Of a stretch of 64,000 nt of DNA, positions 54,746-64,000 are shown one piece after another. Both the position numbers and the translations under genes were made by a program. Below the pieces are notes generated by a model. It saw only the letters and a program-made list of their open reading frames with translations, made no database searches and had not been told where the DNA came from. The number at the start of each line of letters is the position of its first letter. The stretch's first letter is position 1. Origin of the DNA: Acanthosepion lycidas (Eukaryota > Mollusca > Cephalopoda > Sepiida > Sepiidae); NCBI GenBank assembly GCA_963932145.1, contig OZ010580.1, positions 37,616,261 to 37,680,260 of the forward strand. Direction: 5' to 3'.

Positions 54746-55545
54746 ATTCACAAATGAAGGTGGCTGTTCTGAAAGGTCCATTTTTGAAGAGAGTTGAGAG
54801 AAGTGCTTCTGAAATGTAGAATCTGAAGCAGTTCCAATCAGATTTGGCATATCAGTAGATTCTTCTGTAATATTTTGGTTGATGGTACTCATTCTCTAAG
54901 CATAGTTCTTATAACAAAAATATCAGAAAGGTTTCAGCTTCAGACATGTTTCTTCTTTAGATGTGTCATATGTACCTTAACTTTAACCATCAAGATAAGT
55001 TTCTCTTCACAAGATGACATAATGAATGACCATTTTAACTTAATAAAACCCATGTAACATTCTTCTGAAATAACATTTCCTTCTCTCTTAATATATAAAG
55101 TTTTTGAACTGTATTCATTTATATACAATATTTTTATAAAGTTTCTAGCAGTGTTTGAATACTTTTTTCTTTTAATTTTGATTTCCCTGTGAAAAAAAAA
55201 CAGTGTATTCAGTAGAATTCAATTTTCATATTCTCAAATTTCAAATCACATAAATATAAAATATATAAAATCAGCCTCCAGAATATATTTACATAATTTG
55301 TGTCGATCCCAAAAGTCAAGGAACATTTAGAGGCAATATTAATAATCTGTACAGGAACAGCTGGCAAAATCCATTTTCATTTGCATCTATTGGAATGCAT
55401 GCATGACTGTGTGATTGGATGCATTTTACACAGGAATATACAATGACAAAGAAGATGTTGGATTTAAGAAACGGCATGTGGTTTTCAAATCTTATGACTG
55501 GCAACACTGATCTTTTACCTATATATGATGTATATGTATGCAGAT
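54746..55545. other. No gene recognised
   Basis: No supported feature. Confidence 0.5.
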
Positions 55546-55549
55546 ATAC

Positions 55550-55560
55550 ACACACACAGA

Positions 55561-55595
<35 letters not shown>

Positions 55596-55611
55596 ATATA
55601 TATATATATAC
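55550..55611. repeat. (CA)n(TATC)n(TA)n microsatellite
   Basis: ACAC run, about nine TATC units, then TA. Confidence 0.96.
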
Positions 55612-56030
55612 ACTCCAAGCAAGGCAGTAAAGCCCTAAAACAGAATTGATTCATTACTGCTAATTTAAAGTACAATGCTTCAGATAAACTATAACAAATT
55701 TTATAAAAAAACTGTAAATGTTGAAGAGTAATTTATTCATTTTAATATTAATAGTGTGTAATATTTGAAAGAATAACAGTAATATGACAACAGCATCTGC
55801 TTTACAAACAGTAACTCAGCTAGCACTGTCTTTCTCTCTTTCATTTTATTCTGTTTTCCCTAACTAATTTTCCGTAATTCTTTTCTCTTTCACCCCCTCT
55901 AGTCGCTGGTGTTTGCATGTGTTTATAAGCATGTATCCAAACAGACAGAGCTATAAAAATATATATATAAGTAAAAGGTAAGATGAAAATAGAGGATTAA
56001 AAAGAAAAATATCTGTTTTTTTCTTTTGCT
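55612..56030. other. No gene recognised
   Basis: No supported feature. Confidence 0.5.
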
Positions 56031-56034
56031 TTTA

Positions 56035-56755
56035 GAGAATCAACAAGCAAGGACAGAACTTGATGTTACTAAAGGGTTACTGGGTATGAATAAATTAGAA
56101 AGCAGAAAACATTACAAAGGAGCAAGAAAAATAGAAGAGTAATCGGGAAGACAATAGATAACGATTGATATTGCCTTTAAATGTTTGATGATCAAACTTC
56201 ACTGGAAAGTTTGGAGCTGGAAGGGAGTTTTACAAGTGAGAAGTGTGAGAAAAGAAACTGTTAGCATAGAACTTACAGTTACATCTAACCAATTCAACTG
56301 TAAATTGATACCTTGTCAGTCTGGTAATGTTCTTAAATTTATAAAGTTTAGGTTCAATATGATGAAGTGAAGTTTAAGTACCAAACTGTTACCATTATTT
56401 ATAGAAAAAACAAATAGATAGCAACTTTATGGTAGCGGCAATGTGACTGAAGCCTAGATGCCAGGTCAAGACTAACAATATTGCTGATTCTTCTTTGGAT
56501 TTTATCAAGAATGTGGCAGCAATATTCTAAGTATGCATGAATAGTAGATTCATAGATATGTAAAATAGATTCTGGAGAGAAAAATTGTCTAGCACGACAG
56601 TGAACCAACTAGCAATGGAATCAATATAGTCTTTCCACTTTGTGCCAGCTGAGAATGTTAGTATGAGAAGGTACAACAAGCCACTCTCTTGGAGGTTAGC
56701 ATCAGCCATGCTGATGCAAAGTAGAAAAACGTCTCTCTAATGATTAATAGAGAGC
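56035..56755 (-). pseudogene. Jockey-like RT C-terminus, fragmented
   Basis: The minus strand reads MADANLQESGLLYLL (from 56709), TKWKDYIDSIA, CRARQFFSPESILHIYESTI, LEYCCHILDKIQRRISNIVS and LDLASRLQS. It lacks 'WSGAPxxCL' between CCHI and LDKIQ (a short in-frame deletion). The 3' region matches 51340 and 58655. Confidence 0.85.
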
Positions 56756-56784
56756 AGTAATTTTATAGAAGGTATGTTAGAGTA

Positions 56785-56960
56785 ATGGTTAGTGGCTCAG
56801 ATTGATGAATCAGAGAGCTGAGTCCAAATTCCAGTCAAGTTCATTACATTCACTTACATGCTAATATCCTACGGTATGAATCCATCTTTTCTCTCTCAAG
56901 CTATACATAAAATAGCAGAATAGACTGGGTCCTATAGCTTTGGATAGCATTCAGTGTAGG
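56785..56960 (+). mobile_element. SINE family C, longest copy
   Basis: 'gttagtggctcag', 'agagagctgagtccaaattc', 'cagtcaagttcattacattc', 'gaatccatcttttctctc' and 'cagactgggtcctatag', in order. Confidence 0.65.
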
Positions 56961-57425
56961 AGAAGAAAATTCTGACTCCAAACCAGATTATGCTATCCTA
57001 AAAGTGTGTATATATGCAGTTGGGGACTGCTTGTGAATCCAAATACCCACTGAAACTCTTACTATTAGCATGTCCTCAGATGCAATGTTAAAAGTATCCC
57101 AATTATCCATAGGGAACAAGATAAAACTAATTAATAAATTTACAAGTGATTAATTTTTATTTTTATTTTTAATTGGACATATTTTTATTATTCAAATGTT
57201 ATTTTTTAGTAGATACCATATTTGATTAGAAAATCTTGTTTATTTAGACAGTATTTATTTGTCTACCAAATTAAAAGAAAATGCACCCTCCAACATTTTC
57301 TTTTAATAAGTTTCCTTGAAGGTGCAGACCAGTACACAAAATAGATATTGTTTAAAAAAACAGAAAATCCTACTCAGATAGGGTTATCCACTAAAAAATG
57401 TTAGATTTTTTCGTTTGGTTTGTTT
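56961..57425. other. No gene recognised
   Basis: No supported feature. Confidence 0.5.
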
Positions 57426-57429
57426 TACA

Positions 57430-57610
57430 GCATATCAATTTCAATGAGTTATTTAATGCTGACAAGATTTTTATTCCTGGTAATTTTTTTATTCAAAAGT
57501 GTATTGCTGGTAATAATTTTTTTCAAAAATGTATTGCTGCTAATAATTTTTTACAAAGTATTTCTGGTATTAAAACCTATTTTTACACTTTTATAGTGTC
57601 TTCATCTGAT
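57430..57610 (-). repeat. Composite repeat R array, inverted fragment
   Basis: 'gtattgctggtaataatttt', 'tttcaaaaatgtattgctgc' and 'aaagtatttctggtattaaa' are the reverse complement of the array at 58225-58400, down to the unit junctions and the flanking 'aaacctatttttacactttt'. The 115-codon frame at 57398-57745 is a by-product. Confidence 0.82.
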
Positions 57611-57957
57611 CTTCAGGATAGTTTACACAATTCTGAACAATTTGGATACCCTGCCATGACATACATAGGTATATATATAATTAAAATAAAAGATGGTCCA
57701 TGTGTGCTTCTCATAATATGTAGATTTAATAGGCTGGTTAATTAAATTTGAGGAATAAAAAAAATGACAAAATAAGAATATTGATGATATTTATTATATT
57801 AGTAAACTTTCTCTTCATGCTTCAATTTACTCAACCATCATGGGTATGACGAAAAACTACATCCGTGTCCTGGGGTATGACAATAAACTATGTCCAGCAA
57901 CAAGGCCTCTGATCAGGAGGTTTAGAGGAGCATGGAATCACCTCTTAATTGCTGGTG

Positions 57958-58112
57958 TTCAAGCACCTGTTGCATTCACTTTTGTACTCTCTTCTGCTCG
58001 CTATGGGTTAAATATCAAATAGAACTCTCTGGCTTTGAGTAGTAGCCACTCCTGGAAAGGGACTACCCTGAATTCAAAAGAAATGGCAAACAATTCCACT
58101 ATATTTCCCAAG
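57958..58112 (+). repeat. Inverted-duplicate segment, partner at 59378-59535
   Basis: 'agcacctgttgcattcactt', 'ttgtactctcttctgctcgc', 'aaatatcaaatagaactctc' and 'atggcaaacaattccactat' all recur in reverse complement at 59378-59535 with very few differences. Not seen in composite repeat copies 1 or 2. Confidence 0.9.
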
Positions 58113-58113
58113 A

Positions 58114-58175
58114 AGGTGCTACCACCCCAGGTCAGGGTGAACCTGGGTTCACCCTGACCTGGGGTGGTAGCACCT
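58114..58175. repeat. Perfect palindrome, 30-bp arms, 2-nt spacer
   Basis: Arms 58114-58143 and 58146-58175 are exact reverse complements around 'tg'. The right arm carries 'gacctggggtggtagcacc', the word found at the same place in all composite R copies; the left arm is its inverted copy. Confidence 0.97.
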
Positions 58176-58654
58176 GTTAGGGTCCCAGCCTTGGGCAAAT
58201 AGTTAACACCAAAACTGGGGTAAAAACACTATGAAAGAGTAAATAGGTTTTAATACCAGAAATACTTTGTAAAAAAATTATTATCAGCAATAAATTTTTG
58301 AAGAAAAAAAAACTATTACCAGCAATACATTTTTGAAAAAAATATATTACTAACAATGTTTTTAAAAAATAAATATTACTAGCAATACATTTTTGAAAAA
58401 AAAAATATTACCAGTTATACATTTCTGAGGAAAAAATATTACCCGCAATACTTTTTTGAAAAAAAATTATTACCAGCAATACATTTTTGAAGGAAAAATA
58501 TTACCAGAAATAGACTTTTGACAAAACAAAATATTACCAACAATAAAAATTTTCTTGGCTTTAAATAATCCAATGAGGGTGATATGCCATAAATTAAACC
58601 AAGCCAAACAATTTACTCAAAAGGCCTACTAATATATATATATATATCTTAGTG

Positions 58655-59377
58655 ACTTTGCTTGGTGTGAAATGATTAAATGGAGGTTACTGAGTGTAAA
58701 AGAATATAAGAGAAAGAAAAACATTAATAAGGAGCAAGAACAATAAAAGAATTGAAATTAAGGAAGCAGAAGATAATGGTTGACATTGCATTTAAATTTT
58801 TGAAGATCAAATTTCACTGGAAAGCAAAAAGCTGGAAGAGAGTCCCACAAGTGAGAAGTTCACAAAGTAACTATTAACATAAAACTTACAGTTACATCTA
58901 GCCATTTCAACTGTAAAATGATGAGACCTTGCCACCAATCTAGTACTGTACTTAAATTCATAGAGATTAGCTATCATAGAGGAAAGCGATATTTATTCTG
59001 TTATCTACAGAAATGTGGCTCGAGACCGAAAAGGGGATTGGGCAAAGGACAGTCTTCTTCTGTCTTAACTATAACTTAGCTAGCCGCAAGCACTGACCAA
59101 ATCATAAAAAACAAAATTCCTTACACCAAAACAAAACATTCATACGTACCTTTCTTACTACAAACACCATAATACCTCTTTGTCTCTATGAAAATACTAA
59201 CTAGTCCCCATATTTACAATTCGTTGTCTGTGGAATAGAGGAAAGCTCATCAGAACAATTACCATGAAAGTATTTATAGAAAAGGCACTGGAAAGCTATA
59301 TTATGCTGGAAGAAAAGTGTTTGAGGCTGAGATGCCAGGTCAGGACCAATGATATTGCAGCTGTGAATTGCCATGAC
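58655..59377 (-). pseudogene. Jockey-like RT tail, with nested insert
   Basis: The plus strand starts with the family 3' end ('gcttggtgtgaaatgattaa'), then 'gaagcagaagataatggttg', 'gaagatcaaatttcactgg' and 'tcagaacaattaccatgaaa' (complement of the FHGNCSD region), 'agatgccaggtcagga' (LASxxSxPxT region). It is interrupted at 58988-59234 by an insertion and ends at 59377 where the inverted-duplicate segment begins. Confidence 0.78.
58988..59234. mobile_element. Unclassified 247-bp insertion with 12-bp target duplication
   Basis: The RT relic is interrupted between two copies of ATAGAGGAAAGC (58976-58987 and 59235-59246). Removing one copy plus the insert restores collinearity with the sister RT tails. 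The insert has no terminal inverted repeats and no TG...CA ends. Read on the minus strand it ends 'cagaataaatatc', reminiscent of a polyadenylation-signal end, so a retroposed sequence on that strand is possible. Its family was not recognised. Confidence 0.85.
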
Positions 59378-59535
59378 TTCTTGGGAAATATAGTGGAATT
59401 GTTTGCCATTTCTTTTGAATTCAGGGTAGTCCCTTTCCAGGAGTGGCTACTACTCAATGCCAGAGAGTTCTATTTGATATTTAACCCATAGCAAGCAGAA
59501 GAGAGTACAAAAGTGAATGCAACAGGTGCTTGAAT
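59378..59535 (-). repeat. Inverted-duplicate segment, partner at 57958-58112
   Basis: Reverse complement of the insert in composite R copy 3. Beyond the shared part, the minus strand has 'GAGGTTCAAATTCAAGCACC', whose GGTTCAAATTC resembles a pol III box B. This makes a SINE body a reasonable but unproven reading. Confidence 0.85.
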
Positions 59536-59699
59536 TTGAACCTCTGTTTTCAACACAGATAAATGTTACACAATCTGCACATCAGTATCATAGGGTTTTT
59601 TTTAACCCCTTCCTCAGCATAGACGTGCATATACGTTTCTGCCAAAAGTGTCTTTTTACGACACAGATAAATAAACACCTCCAAAACATTCAAAAACCA

Positions 59700-59830
59700 G
59701 CTACAGACATGTTTGTACATCTTGATTCTTTTTATGCCCTTATGAGCTTGAAATGAGTCCAGTTGTCAACTCGTATGCCTGGTTGATGTGTTAACCATTG
59801 CTCTGGTGCATCAAGGTACCTCAATTTTCT
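59700..59830 (-). mobile_element. Possible tRNA-derived SINE head
   Basis: The minus strand has 'AGAGCAATGGTTAACACATC' (box A-like) and a weak box B; low confidence. Confidence 0.35.
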
Positions 59831-59839
59831 AGAAGTAGT

Positions 59840-61285
59840 CAATTTCACTGGGTGCATTTATTTTGCTCTCACACTCTCACTCGTTTTTTGTTTTTTTTCC
59901 CACAAATTACATCCCAAATGTCTAGTTCTGGAGTAGAGAGTGAATATGGTAATAAAATCATATAAGAAAAAAAAAAAAAAAAGAAGGTAAACAATTCAGT
60001 TTATAGAGAGATGAGATGTGTTTACACATCTTTACCAAAAAAGGTATTTTCAAAATAAAATTTCAACCATAAAAATGGAAAAAAATTGAAATGTAAGTTA
60101 TTTTTCCTAATAAGCATAAAAAAATATGATCTTAAAGACAAATTAAAAAAATCATCCAAAAAAGGAACGTTTTACCAAAATAATTGGCAGGGAAGGGTTT
60201 TAGTCTCATGTTATCTTTTAAGTATTTTTTTTTCCATGGTCGGTGTATTCTTCACATTCCATTCTAAAATACATTCTACCACTCAGACATGCATACCTTC
60301 CAGTAGATACAAATGAAAATTTATTTTGCCAGCTGTCGGTGTACAATTGATTAATACAGTCTGCAAGAGTGCCCCCCTTTTGGGGAAGGGTGATTTTACA
60401 GCACAAATTACATAAATACGGCCTGGAGGCTGGTATTTGTTCAAGTTTACACTTGATTGCTGCAATATGTGAATATGCTTTGTTGACACAGGACTAAGTC
60501 TCCTACCAAAGCCTGCCTTTGGGTATTATCTCAAGGACACTTACAATGTGAGAATTTACTTTCACACTAACATATACACACAAATTTAAACGAATACATA
60601 CGCAGATAAGAAATTAACATGCAACTACCACTATAACAAGAAGAACAGATGCAATTAAAGTGCCTTCTTGTACAGGAATTGCACATGACAAACTATCTGA
60701 TGTCCAGTACTGTCATATGGTCATGATTAACATGGAATTATAATTAGATGTCCAATCTTCCATTAAGTCCTTCATTATCTTAACAGTTGCTACACAGGTA
60801 AGAGTTCTCAAAGTAAGAAATTTACCTTCAAAAGTACAGGGGTTTTCAGTTCAGTAATTTTCGCTTTGCTCCATCTCTTAGGATAACAAGAAATAACAAG
60901 TACCTTGAATAGAACCTTTAACTTCTCCATCTTTAGTAAATGACTAGCTGTTGACTAATAACCAATGATATCATGGGTAGGATTTTTTTTTTTTTTTTTA
61001 CACAAAACTTCTACTCATTCTAATTATTACATATAGAGCTTTTCTTATGACTGACTGCTGACTTTCTTACTACTCCATTAATCACCTGTCTTTCCTCATT
61101 AACTTTCTGTGTGGACAAACTAAATATTTCTGGTGCTAGGGAAAAAGTGATTTAAACAAAGAATTTCACAGATTTTTTTACCTAAAGTTTGTTTTAGCAT
61201 GTTTCAGCATTCAATCTGTATGTTGTTCAGAGAAGGTCAAGAGGAAAAAGATTGTGACTGATCAGAAATTAATCCACTGAGAAAA
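59840..61285. other. No gene recognised
   Basis: AT-rich DNA with no supported gene. A short G/C hairpin at about 60369-60389 ('ccccccttttggggaa'). Confidence 0.5.
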
Positions 61286-61290
61286 TAGGG

Positions 61291-61321
<31 letters not shown>
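61291..61321. repeat. (TA)n microsatellite
   Basis: Pure TA run. Confidence 0.95.
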
Positions 61322-61327
<6 letters not shown>

Positions 61328-61651
61328 CACACTAGAGAAAAACCAGACCAGACTGTGTGACCAACAGAAAACTTGCCAGAAGACCTAACACCTTAGACAA
61401 GAAAAAATCTCAAACAAGGAAATAAAAAAGAAATAAATACTAAAAGACAAGCATCTACTTACTCAGTAAAGTGATCAATACCCAGATTATCTAAACAGTG
61501 CAAAAAATGCTTCACAACATCAACACTTAACAAAGGAAAGACTGAGTTACTTGATTTTCATGCTCTTGTGACCTTCAGACAACTAGAATGCAAAGAAATG
61601 GAGGTCTAGCACTAGATACCCACTAGCATAACACCTATGCTAAATTATACG

Positions 61652-61712
<61 letters not shown>
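61652..61712. repeat. (CA)n(TA)n microsatellite
   Basis: CA run followed by TA run. Confidence 0.95.
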
Positions 61713-61716
<4 letters not shown>

Positions 61717-61769
61717 ATGAGAAAATGGTCTATAAATGTTTATATATGAAGAATAATTTTTGGAGAAAA

Positions 61770-61935
61770 AATATTAAGGTAAAACTTGAAGGAGGAATTT
61801 ATTTTATTACCTGTAATAATTGTTACAAGAAATACATAGGCAAAACCTCAAGGATTTGAAATAAAAAATTATATGAACAAAAAGTGATCTTTTACAGAAC
61901 AATACTCTAAATGTATTAATCATTTTAACTTAAAA
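61770..61935 (+). pseudogene. PLE GIY-YIG endonuclease fragment
   Basis: The plus strand reads YFITCNNCYKKYIGKTSR, then NKKLYEQKVIF after one stop. The CNNC knuckle and the YIGKT-x-R motif are preserved here, unlike in the 5697-8286 copy. A terminal repeat follows immediately, as expected for the 3' end of a PLE. The upstream RT is absent. Confidence 0.8.
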
Positions 61936-62065
61936 TTCTCAGCATCCCCTTTTCTTCATGCACATGTGTAGTCACATCACTGTGAATGTCTGATGAAGTC
62001 TTTAAGAACAAAACACATCACACAAAAATCTTTTTCTAATTTGTCATACTTTTTCACTAAAATAG
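61930..62065 (+). repeat. PLE terminal repeat (pLTR)
   Basis: Reverse complement of the 5697 and 8134 repeats: 'tcagcatccccttttcttca', 'tgcacatgtgtag', 'caaaacacatcac', 'tttgtcatactttttcac'. Confidence 0.8.
61985..62025 (+). ncRNA. Hammerhead ribozyme-like motif (pLTR), intact box 1
   Basis: AATGT (helix I strand), CTGATGA (61990-61996), AGTC-TTTA-AGAAC (weak stem II), AAAAC in place of GAAAC (62010-62014), AC loop, ATC (62017-62019), then ACACAA. This copy preserves box 1, while the sister copies preserve stem II and GAAAC, so together they define an ancestral hammerhead. Confidence 0.55.
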
Positions 62066-62224
62066 TAATAATAATATAGAAATCAGTAGCACTTATCAAA
62101 ATACATAAAATTATTAGAAATTAATGTAGTGCAAGGTGAACAGAATTTCTCAAGAAAATGCTCAGTCAAAACTAGAGCGACAGTAGTCAATAAATTAAAA
62201 ATAACATGAAGTCAACACTTTTTA

Positions 62225-62272
62225 ATATATATATATATATATAGATACGCACACACACACACACACACACAC
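62225..62272. repeat. (TA)n(CA)n microsatellite
   Basis: TA run followed by CA run. Confidence 0.95.
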
Positions 62273-62379
62273 AAGGTTTGTTTAAAACTACTGACAAGGT
62301 ACTGCAGTCAAGTTTTTTATTTAATTTTTATGTAGTAATTGTCCACTCAGACATAGAGAACATCCAGACAATTTCTAGA

Positions 62380-62509
62380 TAATTTATGTCCAGCAAAGAA
62401 GAAAATTATAAGAACATAAGAAAAATTAAACAAAAAAACTTAACCGCTGTACCTTGTCAGTTGTTTTTCATGGAACTTGTATAAAAGTGGGATTGCTAAC
62501 CAAATACAC

Positions 62510-62511
<2 letters not shown>
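62380..62511 (+). repeat. Single-arm relative of the 18300-18840 foldback
   Basis: 'tatgtccagcaaagaagaaa', 'aagaaaaattaaac', 'ggaacttgtataaaag' and 'gctaaccaaatacacaat' parallel 18766-18865. The opposite arm is absent and a TA tract follows in both cases. Confidence 0.6.

Positions 62512-62586
<75 letters not shown>
62512..62586. repeat. (TA)n microsatellite, about 65 bp
   Basis: Pure TA run ending in a short CA run; it abuts the SINE head that follows. Confidence 0.96.
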
Positions 62587-62594
62587 CAAACATA

Positions 62595-62950
62595 TTGGCA
62601 CATGTCCAAGTGGCTAAACATTAGCTTTCTGGCCATGCAACTCAGGTTTTGATCTCACTATGGTCTATTTGTCAGAAAGATAACTTTATGATGTTTTGCC
62701 TCTGTGGAGGCAATCCCAGTGTGCAGAACATTTGGAAAGTGCCTGGACCTCACTGCATAGTTTAACTAAAGCCTTGCGGGTGAAATTTGGTAGATGAAAC
62801 TGTTTAAAAGTCGGCAATGGTTGTCCAAGCACAAAATTACAAGTCATTATGACCAAGGGTTTGACTATACTGATCATGCATTCTCTCTTCCAGAAACTGT
62901 AAATATGGCCTGCTCAGTATGGATGTAGTTTAAAGTATGAGTGTTGGATA
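62595..62950 (+). mobile_element. tRNA-derived SINE, family B (with head)
   Basis: Plus strand: 'ggcacatgtccaagtggcta' (box A), 'caggttttgatctcac' (box B, degraded), body with 'gccttgcgggtgaaatt', 'actatactgatcatgcattc', 'ccagaaactgtaaata' and 'cctgctcagtatgg'. Collinear with 12650-13043 in opposite orientation. In both, the head touches a (TA)n. Confidence 0.75.
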
Positions 62951-63785
62951 GAAATCAAATTTGCAGGTGATCTTGAAAATGACCTTCAGTCTATTGTTAA
63001 CTGGAGCAATTTATTAATTTTATGGCCTCTAATAATCATCTTAAATATCTTTTTTTTTTTTACCTTTCATCAGTATGGCAGATGCTAACTTCCAGGGGAG
63101 CTATTTATATTTTCCAATGACATTAAGTGGAACAATTATACTGAATGAATTACTAATTCTGTTGTGAGGAAAGTCAGTTCACTGTGTTGTGCTTACCAAA
63201 ATTTATCCTGCATATTTATAAGTCTAACATTTGTTCATGCATTGAATATTGTTGCCACATCTGGTCTGGTACTTCTACTATATCTCTATAGATTCTTGAC
63301 AAAATCAGAAGACTAATCTACAACAGTATCAGTCCTGACCTGATATCTTGACTTCAGTCACTTTCTCATCACTGGAAGGTAACTTCTCTGTGGCTTTTCT
63401 ATAAATATTTTCATGGTAATTGTTCTAATGAATCTTCATTTTTTCAGTTTCACAAATTTAAGGGCAGTACTAGATTGACAGCTAAATCTTGTAATTTCCC
63501 CAGATTGACAGAAAATTCAAAAATGAAATTATTTTATTGTTGAATTTGATAGTTGTAACCATAAATTCTATGTTAAAAGTTTCTTCTCTCATATATCTCA
63601 CTTCTAGAACTCTCTTCCACCTTACTGCTTTTTTGTTAACTAAAATCTTCAGAAATTTCAATGTAATACCAATTGTCATCTGTCTCCTTGAATGCCATTC
63701 TTTTATTGTCCTATCTGTTATCTCACTCTTAATAATTCCTTGCATCCAAGTAGCTTTTATGGTTTGTATAAAATGATTAAAAAAA
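62951..63785 (+). pseudogene. Jockey-like RT C-terminus, degenerate
   Basis: Pieces: FAGDLENDLQSIVNWSN, then a 'cagtatggcagatgctaact' start (MADAN), 'gcattgaatattgttgccac' (IEYCCHIWSG), 'attcttgacaaaatcag' (ILDKI), 'gtcactttctcatc' (SLSH), and the tail CSHIYLTSRTLFHLTAF-like. The 3' end is 'tataaaatgattaaaaaa'. Many stops. Confidence 0.78.
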
Positions 63786-64000
63786 GTAACAGTTCCCTCT
63801 CTAGATGCAACTTATCTGGATATATATTTTTTATAACTTTAAATATCATTTTTAGTTTTTTATTAATTTTTAAGTAGGTGTTCCATTTATCTATTAAACA
63901 GTATATTGATTTATTTTTGTGTACCAGTCTGAATATCCAGGAAATATTATTAAAGAAAAATTCTCTGGCAGAATTCGAGCCAGTATCCTCTAGGGCAGAG
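63786..64000. other. No gene recognised
   Basis: The last bases ('ggcagaattcgagccagtat') could be the start of a tRNA-like box B on the minus strand but are cut by the window edge. Confidence 0.35.

Larger units (their letters stand above)
57840..58560 (+). repeat. Composite dispersed repeat R, copy 3 with insert and array
   Basis: 'gtcctggggtatgacaataa', 'agcaacaaggcctctgatca', 'catggaatcacctcttaat', then a roughly 150-bp insert absent from copies 1 and 2, then 'gacctggggtggtagcacct', 'agggtcccagccttgggcaa', 'aacactatgaaagagtaa' and an array (58260-58555) of about eight 36-bp units ('ttaccagcaatacatttttg' plus A's). The insert ends in a perfect hairpin. Confidence 0.82.

Noticed and set aside
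57398..57745. 115-codon frame with repeated 'KCIAGNNF' units
   Set aside because: It is the inverted copy of the 36-bp unit array at 58225-58560, so the repeat explains the open frame.
58001..58198. Shared peptide between two frames (58001-58198 minus and 59264-59491 plus)
   Set aside because: The shared stretch comes from an inverted nucleotide duplicate inside repeats, one of them lodged in an RT tail; no sign of a protein gene.
60218..60489. Minus-strand frames with 'GRYACLSGRMYFRMECEEYT' and neighbours
   Set aside because: Looked gene-like in composition, but I could match no motif, and two overlapping frames compete; not supportable.

Overview
This 64 kb window is eukaryotic, visibly AT-rich and dominated by mobile-element debris and (TA)n microsatellites. 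I find no host gene with an intact exon structure. The repeat content is non-LTR reverse transcriptases of several lineages, Penelope-like elements (PLEs), mariner/Tc1 DNA elements with small palindromic derivatives, tRNA-derived SINEs and very long TA tracts. Together these suggest a large, repeat-laden invertebrate genome, and a cephalopod mollusc such as an octopus is my best guess. That assignment is inference from repeat style, not from a diagnostic gene.

Layout. 1-5,000: a PLE terminal repeat, a degenerate non-LTR RT that still has its YADD box, a SINE inserted in an older repeat, and a 62-bp tandem array. 5,000-9,500: a nearly complete but dead PLE on the minus strand flanked by direct terminal repeats (pLTRs), then a composite dispersed repeat broken by an RT tail. 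9,500-18,900: two foldback elements, a tRNA-derived SINE, a minus-strand RT, the C-terminus of a second PLE lineage with a hammerhead-ribozyme-like motif just downstream, and an RT tail lodged between TA tracts. 18,900-32,300: RT relics, a mariner and a Tc1 relic, a 5S rRNA-derived sequence and the longest open frame of the window (an RT C-terminus, 228 codons). 32,300-45,000: mostly anonymous DNA plus a 38-bp minisatellite, palindromic MITEs and the 3' end of an RLE-type (R2/HERO-like) retrotransposon. 45,000-64,000: a mariner with the same internal deletion as the copy near 27 kb, a heavy TA/TG microsatellite block, several minus-strand RT tails, inverted composite repeats with a perfect 62-bp hairpin, a clean 247-bp insertion with a 12-bp target duplication, and a third PLE terminus.

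How the parts relate. Nothing here looks like a cooperating gene set; the window is a record of nested insertions. The most informative pattern is that PLE termini carry a degenerate hammerhead ribozyme core (type I, with a two-base-pair helix III). It occurs in three pLTRs of one lineage and in one better-preserved copy of another lineage. The second is a set of seven 74-102 bp near-perfect hairpins with mariner ends (TTAGGTTGGTGCAAAA) flanked by TA. The third is a pair of mariner transposase relics sharing one internal deletion, which suggests that an already deleted element was mobilised.

Limits: coordinates of relics are approximate to roughly 10-30 bases, family names rest on recognised motifs rather than a search, and frames are broken in nearly all coding relics.
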